From: Branchiostoma belcheri
Taxonomy: Eukaryota; Chordata; Leptocardii; Amphioxiformes; Branchiostomatidae
NCBI RefSeq assembly: GCF_001625305.1
Contig: NW_017803839.1
Span: 137,814 to 201,813, forward strand
Direction: 5' to 3'
Length of the DNA stretch: 64,000 nt
Shown here: one piece after another, positions 41,815 to 52,093 of the stretch
Position numbering within the stretch: the stretch's first letter is position 1
Layout: every line of letters starts with the position of its first letter
The notes under the pieces: generated by a model
Told to the model about the DNA's origin: nothing
Databases searched by the model: none
Seen by the model: only the letters and a program-made list of their open reading frames with translations
Program-made: the position numbers and the translations under genes

Positions 41815-42735
41815 TTAGTGTTGCTTTGATTTTTTTTTTGCATCACACTAATTATCCTTTCACATCGCACGATACTTTTACTCTCAGACTGTTATTTTAT
41901 TTTAAGAACTCTGAGGCATGACACATGACCAATGACATTTAGAATTTCTGAAACATACCTTGGTATTGTTCTTCACAATTATTCAATAATTGCCTTGATG
42001 TTTTTATGCCTTCAAACACTAATTATCCTTTTATATAGTTAGGTGTGCCCTGATGTTGCTGTCCTGACTGGGAGAAACCCGTGATGTCCTACGACTTGTG
42101 TCCAAATCAGACCAGAGGAGTCAGCAAACCAGTTGACCTGGAGACACAGAGTGAAGAGTCTGTACAGGTGAGACGATTTACAAATCATAGTATCTATAAT
42201 TTCTATTTCTGATGTGTGAAGAATTGCAACTTTAATACATGTGAATTTTTCTTGGACTGTTGCGTAGAAAAGCTTTTTTTTCTGCCATCACAGTAATTAT
42301 CCTTTCATATAGTTAGGAGTGTCCTGATGTTCCTGAGACAGGAGAAACCTGTGGTGACGGACGACAGTTGAGACGAGGGCCCAGCAAACCAGTTTACCTG
42401 AAAACAATAGTGAAGAGTTTGTATAGGTGAGTTTTACAACTCGCATGTTTCTTTCTTCTCTGATGCAAACACACACAGTAATACTTATGAGCTTAATACT
42501 GTCTACATCTTATTCAAACAAAGGGGTAGTGTGGAACTTTACAATCTTTCATGGTCATTCAGTGTTGACTAGAGATGTTTTTGCACCACACTCATTTTTT
42601 TTTTATAACTTCAGGCAATATTGTCCTGAGGGTCAACTGTCCTGACTGGGAGAAACCTGTGATGACCGTCGACTCCTGTCCAAACCAAACCAGTTGACTG
42701 CATGAATCACTGAGGGAAATGACTTCAACTTCCTA
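41815..42735 (+). repeat. Tandem exon/intron-like units (~275-320 bp)
   Basis: Units carry an A+T part (cactaattatcctttcatat) and a G+C-richer part (cctgactgggagaaacctgt ... ctgtccaaaccaaaccagtt). Three G+C parts lie at about 42050-42170, 42315-42427 and 42625-42738, and each ends in a donor-like GTGAGA, GTGAGT or GTAAGT. The first reads CPDWEKPVMSYDLCPNQTRG in frame. They look like an internally duplicated exon plus intron. Confidence 0.5.
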
Positions 42736-42845
42736 CACGTAAGTCAGACATTTAGACTTAACAACATTTCATGTAAAAGATGAGTGTTGGCAGCCAGCAT
42801 GTACACTTTCCAAGGAGATTGAAATTGCCAGAAACGCACGGATGA

Positions 42846-43792
42846 ATGCCCAGGAAAAAAAACAGACGTGCCCTTACGCGGTCACGACTCCAACGACAAG
42901 TTCTAGACTTCCTCGAGAGAGATGACATTTCCAGGGTAATGCCTGGGAAAAGTGACTGCAAGAAAGTTGGAAAGGAGAAAGTACAAGTTCGAATCCTTTC
43001 AAATCATCTGTCTGATCTGCGAGGGAAGTTTGAGTCTGAAACAGGTGTTAAAATCTCACTCAGTTCGCAAAGATGAGACCAAAAAACATGCAGTTGGCAT
43101 CTTTCCTGTCAAGGAACACCTGTTTGTACACTAAACACCAGAACTTTGCGTTAAAACTGAAGGCACTGAAGCAAAATCACTGTCTACAGTCAACAAGCCC
43201 TGACAACTTCTTACGTACTTTTCCAGACCCGGAAAAGGTGGCATCTGTCTTGTAAAACTTGCCGCAAGACGGTAAGATAAAGTATGAGGAGTGGAAAAGG
43301 GTCGAAGTAGATGGGAAGAAAAAAAATGAAGATTGTGACCTCGGAGGTAGACACGACAACGCTCTGTGACAAGTCCAAAGAAGAAGTTCCTATGTTCAGA
43401 CAGCACGTCGCTCGTGCGAACGGGCAATACGGTCAGCTGAAGAGACTCAAGGAAAACTTGGACCAACACAACATTGTCATTCAGATGGACTTCGCCGAAA
43501 ACTATAAAGAGTAATGACGAAATCCAGTCTGCTTATTGGAATTGTGACATGGTAACCTTGTACCCAACCGTTGTTAACTTCAACAGTGAAGACGGAGAAC
43601 TACAGCATGAATCCATTTGTGTAGTTTCCGATGAAATGGGCCACAAGTCAGCGACGGTGTTTGCTATATTAAAGAGGGTTGTTCCCGAAGTAAAGGAAAG
43701 GCATCCTGATGTGAAATACATCCATTACTGGACAGACAGTCCAAGTTCCCAGTACAGAAATAAGACAATGTTCAGTAGCATGAAGTCGATCT
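42846..43792 (+). pseudogene. Putative DDE-type TE protein, frameshifted
   Basis: Successive frames give a basic helical N-terminus (RRALTRSRLQRQVLDFLERD DIS), a C-x2-H-like KHQNFALKLKALK block, RLKENLDQHNIVIQMDFAEN Y, then EIQSAYWNCDMVTLYPTVVN, CVVSDEMGHKSATVFAILKR and YIHYWTDSPSSQYRNKTMF. The acidic residues in MDFAENY, VSDE and YWTDSP are spaced like a DDE core. The family is common in marine invertebrate genomes, but I know no established superfamily name. At least four frame changes are present. Confidence 0.55.
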
Positions 43793-43794
43793 AG

Positions 43795-44340
43795 ACTTGA
43801 CTTCGCCCGGCCCTCCGACTTATATATATATATGTATATATATATTTGGCGGGAAAATTTAATCCAATTAACTAAACAGGTTATGGTCCCAATTAGATGT
43901 TTTTTTGTTTTTTTTTTGCGAGAAAATTTACATGATCAAGAAAGCTTTTGAAAAAAGCTGGCCAGAGGCCAAAATGGGAATAGCTCATTGGGTCGCATTG
44001 TCTCAAAGAAGTGGTCAGCATGCTGACTTGAATTGTAGAAATGCTAAAAAGTGTGAATTTTGATGCAGACGCTTATTACATTACTTGTGCCAATGATATT
44101 TAGTTATAGCTGCGACAGAAAGACGAAATTAGAAAAGACATAATTGTGAAAATTGTACTGCATGATGAAAAACAAATTCAATAAACTAGGTTTTTTAACA
44201 AAGTAATTTTCTTAAGGTAAATCAATCCCCTTGAGTGTAGAAATAAAGTTTGTTTAGTTGAGTTTTAGTCCGCATACCGAAGCCGAAGCGTAACTAATTA
44301 AGACCAGGCGGGCAGGAGGCAGGCCCGGGATCATTCCCGA
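43795..44340. other. Gap within the putative DDE element
   Basis: Contains a (TA)n-like run near 43820-43850 and A+T-rich sequence. It interrupts the DDE-like ORF before its cysteine-rich tail. Confidence 0.4.
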
Positions 44341-44499
44341 TGGGAGATCTTCTGGACAACACTTCCACCTATTGCAGAGAGTTGCCAACAGCTGACCAAG
44401 TGTGGATGCAAGCTGGAATGCCGTGGAAGATGCAAATGCTACCGATTTGGTCTTACTTGCACTGGACTGTGTACATGTAGCTGCAAATGTGAGCTTTAG
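44341..44499 (+). CDS. Cysteine-rich (CXC-like) C-terminal tail
   Basis: The frame reads WEIFWTTLPPIAESCQQLTK and then CGCKLECRGRCKCYRF plus CTGLCTCSCKCEL, and stops. The pattern CxCKxxCxxxCxCxxxxxxCTxLCxC resembles CXC/tesmin-type metal-binding repeats that end several invertebrate TE proteins after a W..xLPxAxxxCxxLxxC lead. It probably belongs to the DDE-like element just upstream. Confidence 0.5.
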   Translation, partial: WEIFWTTLPPIAESCQQLTKCGCKLECRGRCKCYRFGLTCTGLCTCSCKCEL

Positions 44500-44539
44500 T
44501 CCACTGCTGCTAGAGACACAATTTCATGAATGACTATCA

Positions 44540-44800
44540 ATGTCCAAAAATGAGTATTGTGAGTATTGTAAGATGAAACAGCTACGGAGTAAGTCAAAAG
44601 AGGAAATGATTGTCAAAATCGTGCTTGATAATGATGGAAAGCAAGTACAGTTAACTCGCTTTTCAAACATAACCCAAGACATTCTTAAGGTGAATCCTTT
44701 GGAAATGGAAAGTGATGATGTTGAAGAGCGGTTGTTAGAGATAGACAGACTCACTGTTGTGTATAACCCGTTCAGCAATGTGGTGAACGCTGTGGTTTAA
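44540..44800 (+). CDS. OB-fold-like TE protein, C-terminal block
   Basis: 86 codons: NEYCEYCKMKQLRSKSKEEM, then VLDNDGKQVQLTRFSNITQD ILKV and an acidic tail. It is the second part of the RPA-like family seen at 8843-9040 (C..C...L / ...V.LTxF). The Cys pair may bind zinc. No first block adjoins it. Confidence 0.4.
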   Translation: MSKNEYCEYCKMKQLRSKSKEEMIVKIVLDNDGKQVQLTRFSNITQDILKVNPLEMESDDVEERLLEIDRLTVVYNPFSNVVNAVV

Positions 44801-45121
44801 TAGATAAAGTTATGTAAGTTTAGTCATACCAGCTTTGGCTAAACTCCGTTAATTCTCAAAAACCAGTGACACAGCAGAAGTTGACGGGTTAGGCAAAGGT
44901 CACCAGATGGCTAACAGTTCATCAAGATAGCCAGCATATGACACCTGCTTGCTAGTAGTTAAAGGCAGGAAGAGACATTTGTAACCTGTCAAACAGCAGA
45001 GATAGTCAGAACAAGCGATTTCTGAGAAGGGCCAAATCTGACAGTGATTGATCAAAAGTAAGTCGGGGTGGAGATACATGTGTGGAGAACTAAAGGCTTG
45101 GCATCACTTGAGCCTCTGACC

Positions 45122-45352
45122 ACTGTTATGTATTGTAGGTTAGATAGTTCCATACCTGTTATGTATTGTAGGTTAGATAGTTCCATACCTGTTATGTATT
45201 GTAGGTTAGATAGTTCCATACCTGTTATGTATTGTAGGTTAGATAGTTCCATACCTGTTATGTATTGTAGGTTAGATAGTTCCATACCTGTTATGTATTG
45301 TAGGTTACATAGTTCCATACCTGTTATGTATTGTAGGTTACATAGTTCCATA
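45122..45352. repeat. 33-bp minisatellite, seven units
   Basis: Seven contiguous copies of ctgttatgtattgtaggtta + gatagttccatac. The last two carry a G-to-C change (gttacat). Because 33 is a multiple of three, it makes long 11-residue-repeat ORFs on both strands that I do not regard as genes. Confidence 0.95.
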
Positions 45353-45387
45353 CCCCCTGCTCTACGAGCCTGGAAAGAAATCAGAAT

Positions 45388-45992
45388 GTGCCAGAGATCA
45401 ACGATAGGCAGGGTCAGATCAGAGATGGAGAGATTGAGGAGGGCAGGAGGTCTAGAAGCAGACGGGGGAGGACCACTTCCGGCAGCAGCCAGCCACCAGA
45501 GGACACCCAACATGATCCTAACGCCAATGACCAACGCCGACAGCAGAACGACCCAGTCCAGGAGGAGCTCCGACGCCTGAGGGAGGAGGTGGCACGGTAC
45601 CAGGCGGAGGAGCAACGCCGACAGGACAGCAGGGAGACTCGGACACAGGAACACCCGACAGCTCTGCAGACCGGCAGCAACAGCACCAGGGCCCACAACT
45701 GCCAGGACAACAGAAGCAGGCCCTCCAAGTCCAAGAGAAAGTGACAGACATCATGGCACGGGGCGGAGACGGAGTCCTGCAAAACCCAGGTGAAGTCAAC
45801 CATTCTATTGTTATAGAAGAGAAGGGTAGCTCTAAGTCTACTGTTGCCAGGTCAAATAGCATGCTCCCTTGCGTACCCCATGAGATAAAGAGGAAGATCT
45901 GGTCTGGTGTGTATGTAGAGTTAGACACTCTGCTATGTAAAGATGATGCAGACCCAGATGATGGGAAGTTGTCTTTCGTGTTCGATCCAAAA
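45388..45992 (+). pseudogene. DIRS-type gag-like ORF, N-terminal half
   Basis: A charged, disordered lead (RRSRSRRGRTTSGSSQPPED) and a coiled coil (EELRRLREEVARYQAEEQRR) switch frame near 45740. They continue to LPCVPHEIKRKIWSGVYVEL DTLL, the (I)KxKIWxxxYVxLxxLL block shared with 2.5 kb. The frame then runs into a zinc-finger fragment at 45993. Confidence 0.5.
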
Positions 45993-46354
45993 CCCTACAA
46001 ATATGGAGAATGTGAATTCAAGACAGCCTACAGATCTCATCTGTCGAGACACATGAGAAGAATCCATACAGCTGTTTAACCTTAGTACAGTGACCAAGGT
46101 GTCCTAGGTGCTGAATAACAATGTGAAGGGAAACTTCAGCGATGTTTGCCCTGTTGGAAACAGAACATTTTCGTAGCAAAATTAAGTAATGAAATACATG
46201 TTTCTGCAGCTTTTTGTGGCCTTTTTTCTTACAAACCTTTGGCTTGCTTGTATTGAAAACCAGGACAGAGATTGTGCTTAGCCTGTCAGTGTTGTGGTGC
46301 ACTGCCACCTTGTGAGATACATTAGTACTACACTCGTGAGCCCTGAAAGCAGCT
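45993..46354 (+). mobile_element. Inserted fragment carrying the end of a C2H2 finger gene
   Basis: The gag-like frame changes abruptly to KPYKYGECEFKTAYRSHLSR HMRRIH, the last finger of a C2H2 protein, in which the first Cys is replaced by Tyr, and then a stop. The inserted block is flanked by the 8-bp direct repeat ATCCAAAA (45985-45992 and 46355-46362), and the next gag-like block resumes afterwards. No terminal inverted repeats or A-tail are seen, so the mechanism is open. Microhomology with the finger linker could mimic the repeat. Confidence 0.45.
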
Positions 46355-46362
46355 ATCCAAAA

Positions 46363-46672
46363 TAACTAGCTGGCAACAGTGGTCAAGGCATACCAAGCTC
46401 TGATGTATGTAATGCTAGAAAACCAACCTACCAGGGCACAGGAACTAGTTGGTTACCAGTGTATTATCATGGATGCTGCATCTCGTTTCCCTGTGCACCT
46501 ATGGCTTCAGTATGATGAGAAGTTTCGTAAATCAGTAGTAGGGAACCCCACCAAAAGATGGGATGAAGTGGATGTACAGTTATTGACGACCTGCCCAACA
46601 CCCATCCTGACAAGTATGCAGCCATCCTGACAACAGCAAGAAAACAGAAGAGAACATTCCAAAACATGTACA
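46363..46672 (+). pseudogene. DIRS-type gag-like ORF, C-terminal half
   Basis: It reads ITSWQQW then KAYQALMYVMLENQPTRAQE and WLQYDEKFRKSVVGN, matching in order the WxxAFLIxxxIYxxxHP and WRxYDExFRK blocks at 2.1-2.4 kb. A one-base shift separates the first two blocks. It continues the half at 45388-45992 across the zinc-finger insertion. Confidence 0.5.
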
Positions 46673-46980
46673 ATGAACGACAAATCAATTGATGAAACAA
46701 AGAAAGCTACAATGCAACAGAGAGCTGAGGAGGCAAAGAAGCAAGAAATGAAGAAGGCCCAACAAGAGCGCGAACGACTCGATCTACTTCAGTCTTTCGG
46801 CGGACCAGTGGAGAATTCAGAGGACATGGAAACATTCAGAACTTGTCAGGAAACACAAAAACCCTACAACTGAAGGTCATCAAGTCACAGCTCACTCACC
46901 TCAAAACACAGAAAAGAGCCTGCCCAAATGACCTATTCAAGTTTTCTGCTGCAAAGAAACAGCTCTCCCAGGAACAGTTG
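46673..46980 (+). pseudogene. TE protein tail: coiled coil plus GGPV block
   Basis: The frame has a long charged coil (KKATMQQRAEEAKKQEMKKA QQER) followed by FGGPVENSEDMETF. After a frame change come LKVIKSQLTHLKTQKRACPN and LFKFSAAKKQLSQEQL. This order (coil / GGPxxxxxxVxxL / LKxQixxxKxxL / LFxFS) occurs near the C-terminus of many DDE-like TE proteins of invertebrates. Confidence 0.4.
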
Positions 46981-47537
46981 TGATGAAGGCCAACCTACGT
47001 CAAACCCTTACCAACACTCCTGGTACAGAACAAAATGAAGAAGTACCACGTGGAGAGAGCACTTTGCCAAGGCCAGAAAATGATGCTGATGGTACAGACG
47101 ATGCTGTTTCCCATCTGAAGGCAGCCTTTACAGTTAATGCTGTGGAAGCAAGGCAAAGGCAGGGAGTTCAAGTACAGCAAGAGGAAGTAGAGGAAGAGAA
47201 GGAGGAGGAAGAGTCAACTGTGGAAGATGAAGAGAGTGAGGATGGAAGTAGTGGTGAGGATGAGCAGAGGAGTGAGGACAGACAAAATAGACTGAACCGA
47301 GAAGTGAGAGGAAAGGGAGAAAAGATCAAAGAAGTGATGAAGAGGCTGGTGATGAAGAGCCAAGTGCTGATCATGAAGAGCCAGCAGAACCACCTGCAAA
47401 AAAGCAGAGACTTGATGTTAGTTTTATTGTGAATAACTTTCTTGACGTCACCAAAAGCCAGATCCGGCGCATCTTTGGTTACAAGTGCACCTCAGCATCA
47501 AGAGGAATAAAGCGGAAATTTGTCCTCCCATCCTAAA
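46980..47537 (+). CDS. Acidic C-terminal region of a TE protein
   Basis: A frame rich in Glu (EEVEEEKEEEESTVEDEESE) changes phase near 47300 and continues DEEAGDEEPSADHEEPAEPP AKKQRL to VTKSQIRRIFGYKCTSASRG and a stop at 47534. The acidic tract followed by a short basic C-terminus suggests a protein-interaction or nuclear tail. The family is unassigned. Confidence 0.3.
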
Positions 47538-47940
47538 GCTACGTACATTTTGAAATATGCCGGCGTAAATGGCAGATAAAGTGTTTCATACAGTAGCACA
47601 TATTAGTTTCTACTTTTAGCAGCAAGTATTTAAGACTGTTGATGAAGTACGTCTTACGTGATTGGTCACATATTTTTCTGTTTTATTATGGTAAAGCAGA
47701 CTTTTAGCTAGGATTTTTTTGTTGGGTATACTTTTGTTGTATATTCTATGCACAGCAAAGTCGCATGGCAAGCGGCACAGGAACGGCTTTTTAGAGGGGC
47801 TTCTTTTGAAATTTGTAATGCTTTCAAACGGGTTGACAGTGGTAAAATGTAGGGTCTTAAGTATGTCCTACCAAAAAGGCATCCGATTTCTTGTTAAAAG
47901 TTAAGCCCATATTGGTGTCTACTTTTTCCATGAATTCACT
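47538..47940. other. No gene recognised
   Basis: Mixed sequence with short frames. The phrase gatgaagtacgtcttacgtgattggtcaca near 47640 is echoed at about 47965 (aatgaagtcttacgtgattggttaca), a local duplication. Confidence 0.4.
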
Positions 47941-48462
47941 ATGCAGCAAGTATATGATGTCTGTAATGAAGTCTTACGTGATTGGTTACATCTTACATCT
48001 GCAACTGACCAGGTCAGAAAGTGCCTTCAGGAGCTGTCGTCTCACAGCAAGACGTACTTGAACAATTTGTTCAAGAAGAAAAGGGTCGCAGCCGACCACG
48101 CACTTGTCATTATGATGGCCGACGAGAGGCGCCAGCACAAGCCTTATGCAGTTCTTGTCCAACTTTTGCCCTACCACAACATCAGAGACCAACAGCTACA
48201 AGACTTCCTGAATGAGTGCCATGTGGAGGCAAAGAAACTGGGCCTTATACCTGTTGGTAAGTGCATAATATAAGTTATTGAATGACAAATTTGTGATCTT
48301 TTTACTTACTATAGAGTGAAAGAGTTTTCCGTGAAAGTAAACACAGTTTTTAAGGAAGGTGTGTTGGATGACATTACTTCGCAGTTCTGACATTGCACTG
48401 TTGTATATTGTTGCTTCAGGTGATGTTACAGACGGGGAATTCAATTTCCTGAGGACACGGGG
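47941..48462 (+). CDS. Two-exon ORF with matching splice phase, truncated
   Basis: Exon one runs to 48256 (KTYLNNLFKKKRVAADHALV, MMADERRQHKPYAVLVQLLP, ECHVEAKKLGLIPVG) and ends at GTAAGT. After a 163-bp intron ending in TTGCTTCAG, exon two (48420) continues in phase with DVTDGEFNFLRTRG. The blocks RxxVDxALVxMMADERR..KPYAxLVQxLPY and DGEFNxxRTRG are shared by an uncharacterised invertebrate TE-type family. From about 48460 the sequence changes into a Gypsy gag in another frame. Confidence 0.5.
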
Positions 48463-48640
48463 AGGGCACTGGATGTCTATAGCAGGCTATCTGATGACGA
48501 TGCCCAAGATTACAATAAAGTGATGGACGCCATTCTTAAGAGGTATGAACTTACAGAAGACGGGTTCAGGAGAAAGTTCTGGTCTGAAGTTCCGTTGGAT
48601 GGCTTTCCTACTGTGATCAACATTCCGAGTACAAGTAAAG
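48455..48640 (+). pseudogene. Retrotransposon gag (SCAN-like) fragment
   Basis: The frame reads TGRALDVYSRLSDDDAQDYN, then KVMDAILKRYELTEDGFRRK FW. The order LTGKAxEVYxxLxxxxAxDYxxxKxAlLxRYxLTxxGFRxxFR is the classic central helix set of Gypsy-type gag and the related SCAN domain. It starts exactly where the upstream exon loses identity and lacks both gag ends. Confidence 0.6.
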
Positions 48641-48696
48641 TCATCTCTGGTGCCCAAACTCTGCCACTCTTCATTGTGTACAGCGAGTAATTTGTG

Positions 48697-48812
48697 AGCA
48701 GTAATGGGCACTATTCGAATAGTCACCAAATGGAACACCATCCATGGGAACATGGACAGTATCCAGCTGCATCACTCCATAGATGAAGATGCATCTGTTT
48801 TCCTCTATGAAG
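48697..48812 (+). CDS. Exon-like ORF, unknown
   Basis: From an AGCAG acceptor-like site the frame runs TIRIVTKWNTIHGNMDSIQL and HHSIDEDASVFLYEG to a GTGAGT donor. The product is unassigned. It is antisense to a 111-codon minus-strand frame that I consider less likely to be real. Confidence 0.3.
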
Positions 48813-48814
48813 GT

Positions 48815-50255
48815 GAGTTCTTTTAAAGACATTAAACTGGAGGATTCGGTGCCCAGGGCGACGCAATAAGGAAGTACTCCCCACTGTGGCTTCTCCAGCA
48901 GCTTGAATAGTGAATTGACCCCAGTAACCACATAAACTAATAAACATCCTAGACGGTCCAGCCACCGAAAACAATGGCAGGGACAGATTAGCATAATAAC
49001 TGTCACTCTTTTTGAACAAATTCAAATGTTTTTTCTATACTGGTTTTCAAACTAACAATATCAAACCATGCAGAATGATCGGGATAGCTGTAACTGAGTC
49101 ACATAAATCAAGAAAATACTATCTGCAAGTTTCAGTTTCTGAAAAACCAACTTTGTGGTCAAATTTCAATTTTTCAAACTGTCTTGTCAACATTTCATCA
49201 AAGCCTCTAATTATAGCTATCTAAAATGGCAACCTCACAACTGAATTAGCTTGGATAGTAAGTGAGTCTAGAAATATGGGTTGCAATTGTGGTGTCAATT
49301 TGGTAGTATGAGAAAGCAGCACTAGTATACATGTAGACTGGATCTCTGTTAGAACTGTTCAAGTAACTGCCGGCCAATCTATAACACCACCAAACCTTGG
49401 CAAAACAGTACAGTGGTGTAATTACTATATTCTGGGTAAGATGAGGCTATCTTCTTTCTGTAAAACAGACTGTACATGTACATAAATTCCTTATCTGTCT
49501 TCAATATGTTACAAACACAAAGTGTCTTCAAGAGCCCTGTGCCCATGTTACCACCACGGTAGTCAGGGACAGAATGGGGCCTGGTAGTTTACGTTAGCCG
49601 AATTTATTGGGTTCTTATATAGTGCAAGCCTGCTCTTTAAGCGTTTAATCTTGGCCCTTGGTAACCCGTTGTATTGACTTGTTTGCAAATCTAAGCACAC
49701 CTGCCTCATAATAAACTATTTTAGGTTTAATGTACCGGTAATAAACACACATATATGTATATGAATATAGGAGTTTCCATTCTTTCATAATCTCAGGAGA
49801 GGACTATGAGATATTGTATTTAATCTATTTAGTGCTGTTTGTTTAGTTTGCTGTTCCGAGTAGCATAGATCTGGTTCTGTAAGTATGTTGATGTGACCAT
49901 ACAACATAGGAAACCCCATCCATTTCATCCTTTCAGTAGAAAAAACAAAACACGTAAAAAGTTATTCCCGAATCGTTAACAATCGCTCCGAAAACATTGT
50001 TCCTATCTTCAAAATGTGTAACTACTTTAACTGCAAATTAATGTTTTGGACAGAGCTTCATGACATCCATGTGGGATTTTAAGACCCAGATAGAACAAAA
50101 GATATCTGGTACATCCGGACATTCGAGACCCCATCAATACGTCGCAAAAATGATAGTTGGGAAGGTCCATCTATCTGCCCAGCTCTGACCCACCAAGGAG
50201 CAGCCAAAGTACCCATTTCCTGTACCACCTTCATCCCCACATTCCCACAGCTATC
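48815..50255. other. No gene recognised
   Basis: A+T-rich, with no recognised domain or repeat boundary over about 1.4 kb. Confidence 0.45.
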
Positions 50256-50259
50256 ATCT

Positions 50260-51604
50260 GTGAAGGAGTGGGAGTTTGATCCTAATGATGATGCGGTAAA
50301 ACAGCATGATGTGATGATGAGGAATGTAAGGAATGATCTTGTTAAGTGTAGTGAAACTGTACGAGTCAACGATTTGTTTATTCCCTGGTGGGAGAAGGTT
50401 TTAAAGCTGGAAAAAAAGGAACCATGGAAGTCCGTATGGCAACTAAGTGTCCTAAAGAAATATGTGCAGAATAAAGGGGCTAAAACAGTCGCATAAGCCA
50501 TGTTCATTTGCGTTCAAGACACCAACAAGTGAAGAAGCTAGGCAGTCGCAAAAGAAAATCAAAAGGGCTACTGTTCAGTGCACTTGCAAACTGCAAGTTT
50601 CAAAGGTGCACAATTAAAGCACAAGTAGTGATTCAAAATGAAAAAAAAACTAACAGCAAAGATTTTCCTACTCTGGAAGTGTGCGACACCGATCTGGGGA
50701 AACACATGGGCGACAGGTAACAGGGAGGGATAGAGATGCCCTGAAGGAGCTGCTCAAGTTCAAGCCTGAGCAGCGGGAGCGTCTAGATCGTCTGGGACAG
50801 TTGTCCCAGATTGAGTTTGACTCTGGCTGCCGTGATCACGTGCCATCCCTACCAACACTGCATCAAATAGCGTCAGAAGGAAGGAAGGTAGGAACGAGTT
50901 GTAACAGTCACCCACTTGTTGATGCTTACGAAAAACTGAATGAGAAAATCCAAGGCAAGAAGGTCCCTGGAATTCTGCAGAAGATTATGCTGGTTCCATC
51001 TACAGTCATGCTCTGGTCAGAGGAGACAATACGTGTTTGGCACAAGAGAACATCAGTAGACATCGCATACTTGGATGCCACTGGCAACATCGTTACTAAT
51101 AAGTCAAAGAACACACGGCAACACTGTGCCTACGAACTGGTTGTCAGGCATCCAAAGCCAGGTGCCATGCCACTTGCTTGTGGAACACATTAGATGTTTA
51201 TTTGCGAAATCATGCCCGAAGGCTAATTGCCTGTACAGTCAAGTATACAGTAACAGGAGACAGGTAACAATCTGTCTGGAAAAAAACCTCTACTTCTACT
51301 ACTACGCTAGCTATTAAGGGGTTCGGCTTCTTCTTTGAAGGCAGTGGATAATGAACAGTCCCACATTCTGCATAATTATTTAACCAATGACCACACAGTA
51401 CCCCTAATCACATTCTTCCTCCAATCATTCCGGCATGCAGAGGCCAAGGTGTATGGATATGCCCATTTAAGTCCAGTTCCACTTTTCATCATTGACGGCA
51501 GCCCTGTGCTTACATCATCAGTCCTATCTGTGTTCTCCTCCGAGACACTTGTCACTTACCTGAACAGGTGTTATAGAATAGTACAAGGTCAAGTAACCTT
51601 ATAA
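50260..51604 (+). pseudogene. YLDATG-type TE protein, frameshifted
   Basis: Pieces in three frames: an N-terminal helical part (50260-50496), a polar part (50700-50950), PGILQKIMLVPSTVMLWSEE followed by VDIAYLDATGNIVTNKSKN (to 51193), and TNDHTVPLITFFLQSFRHAE through VLSVFSSETLVTYLNRCYRI (51360-51590). The order (x)LxLDATGSIV ... HTxxxIxxFLxxxRRA ... xNxETxxxYLxRC is a widespread uncharacterised, probably transposase-like, family. The Asp of YLDATG is a candidate catalytic residue. The loss of frame indicates a dead copy. Confidence 0.5.
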
Positions 51605-52093
51605 TAAAGCTTAAGGTTGAATGCCCCGGACACAAATATAGGGAAGACTCTGCCCGACCTATCACAATCAATCGAAAGTTCTTGCTGGCAAAACCCCAGG
51701 TGCGCCCTATGTTCGGGGGAAGGCTGACTTTCGTAGACAATTATGATGACATTTGTATCATGTCTCAGAGATACCACGACAAGTACTTTGTGTGACTTGA
51801 ATGATTTTGTATGGCATTTTACTCACTTATTATCCATGCTGACACATACTATATTTAATGTATTTTACGGTATATCTTTGCTAATTTTGTAACTGTTCTG
51901 TACGATTAACAGTTTGCTTTAAACTTTTTTAAACGGCCGAAAATTCATGGGCGTGCGGATATCATCCATGTACTAGTAATCAAATCAACATGTCCTTATT
52001 GACAACTGACAAGAATAGTAGAGTAGAACTTATAAGAGTTATGCATCTAGTGAATAAAATACATAATAGCCGAAGTTTGTTGTGTTGACTTGA
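51605..52093. other. No gene recognised with confidence
   Basis: A short frame at 51610-51800 continues directly after the YLDATG-type ORF but shows no known block. Confidence 0.3.

Noticed and set aside
45068-45580. 170-codon ORF with an 11-residue repeat (and its 214-codon antisense)
   Set aside because: Produced by the 33-bp minisatellite being a multiple of three. The rest is out of frame with the gag-like ORF.
48671-49006. 111-codon minus-strand ORF
   Set aside because: Antisense to a better exon candidate (48697-48812, plus strand) with donor site. No domain seen.
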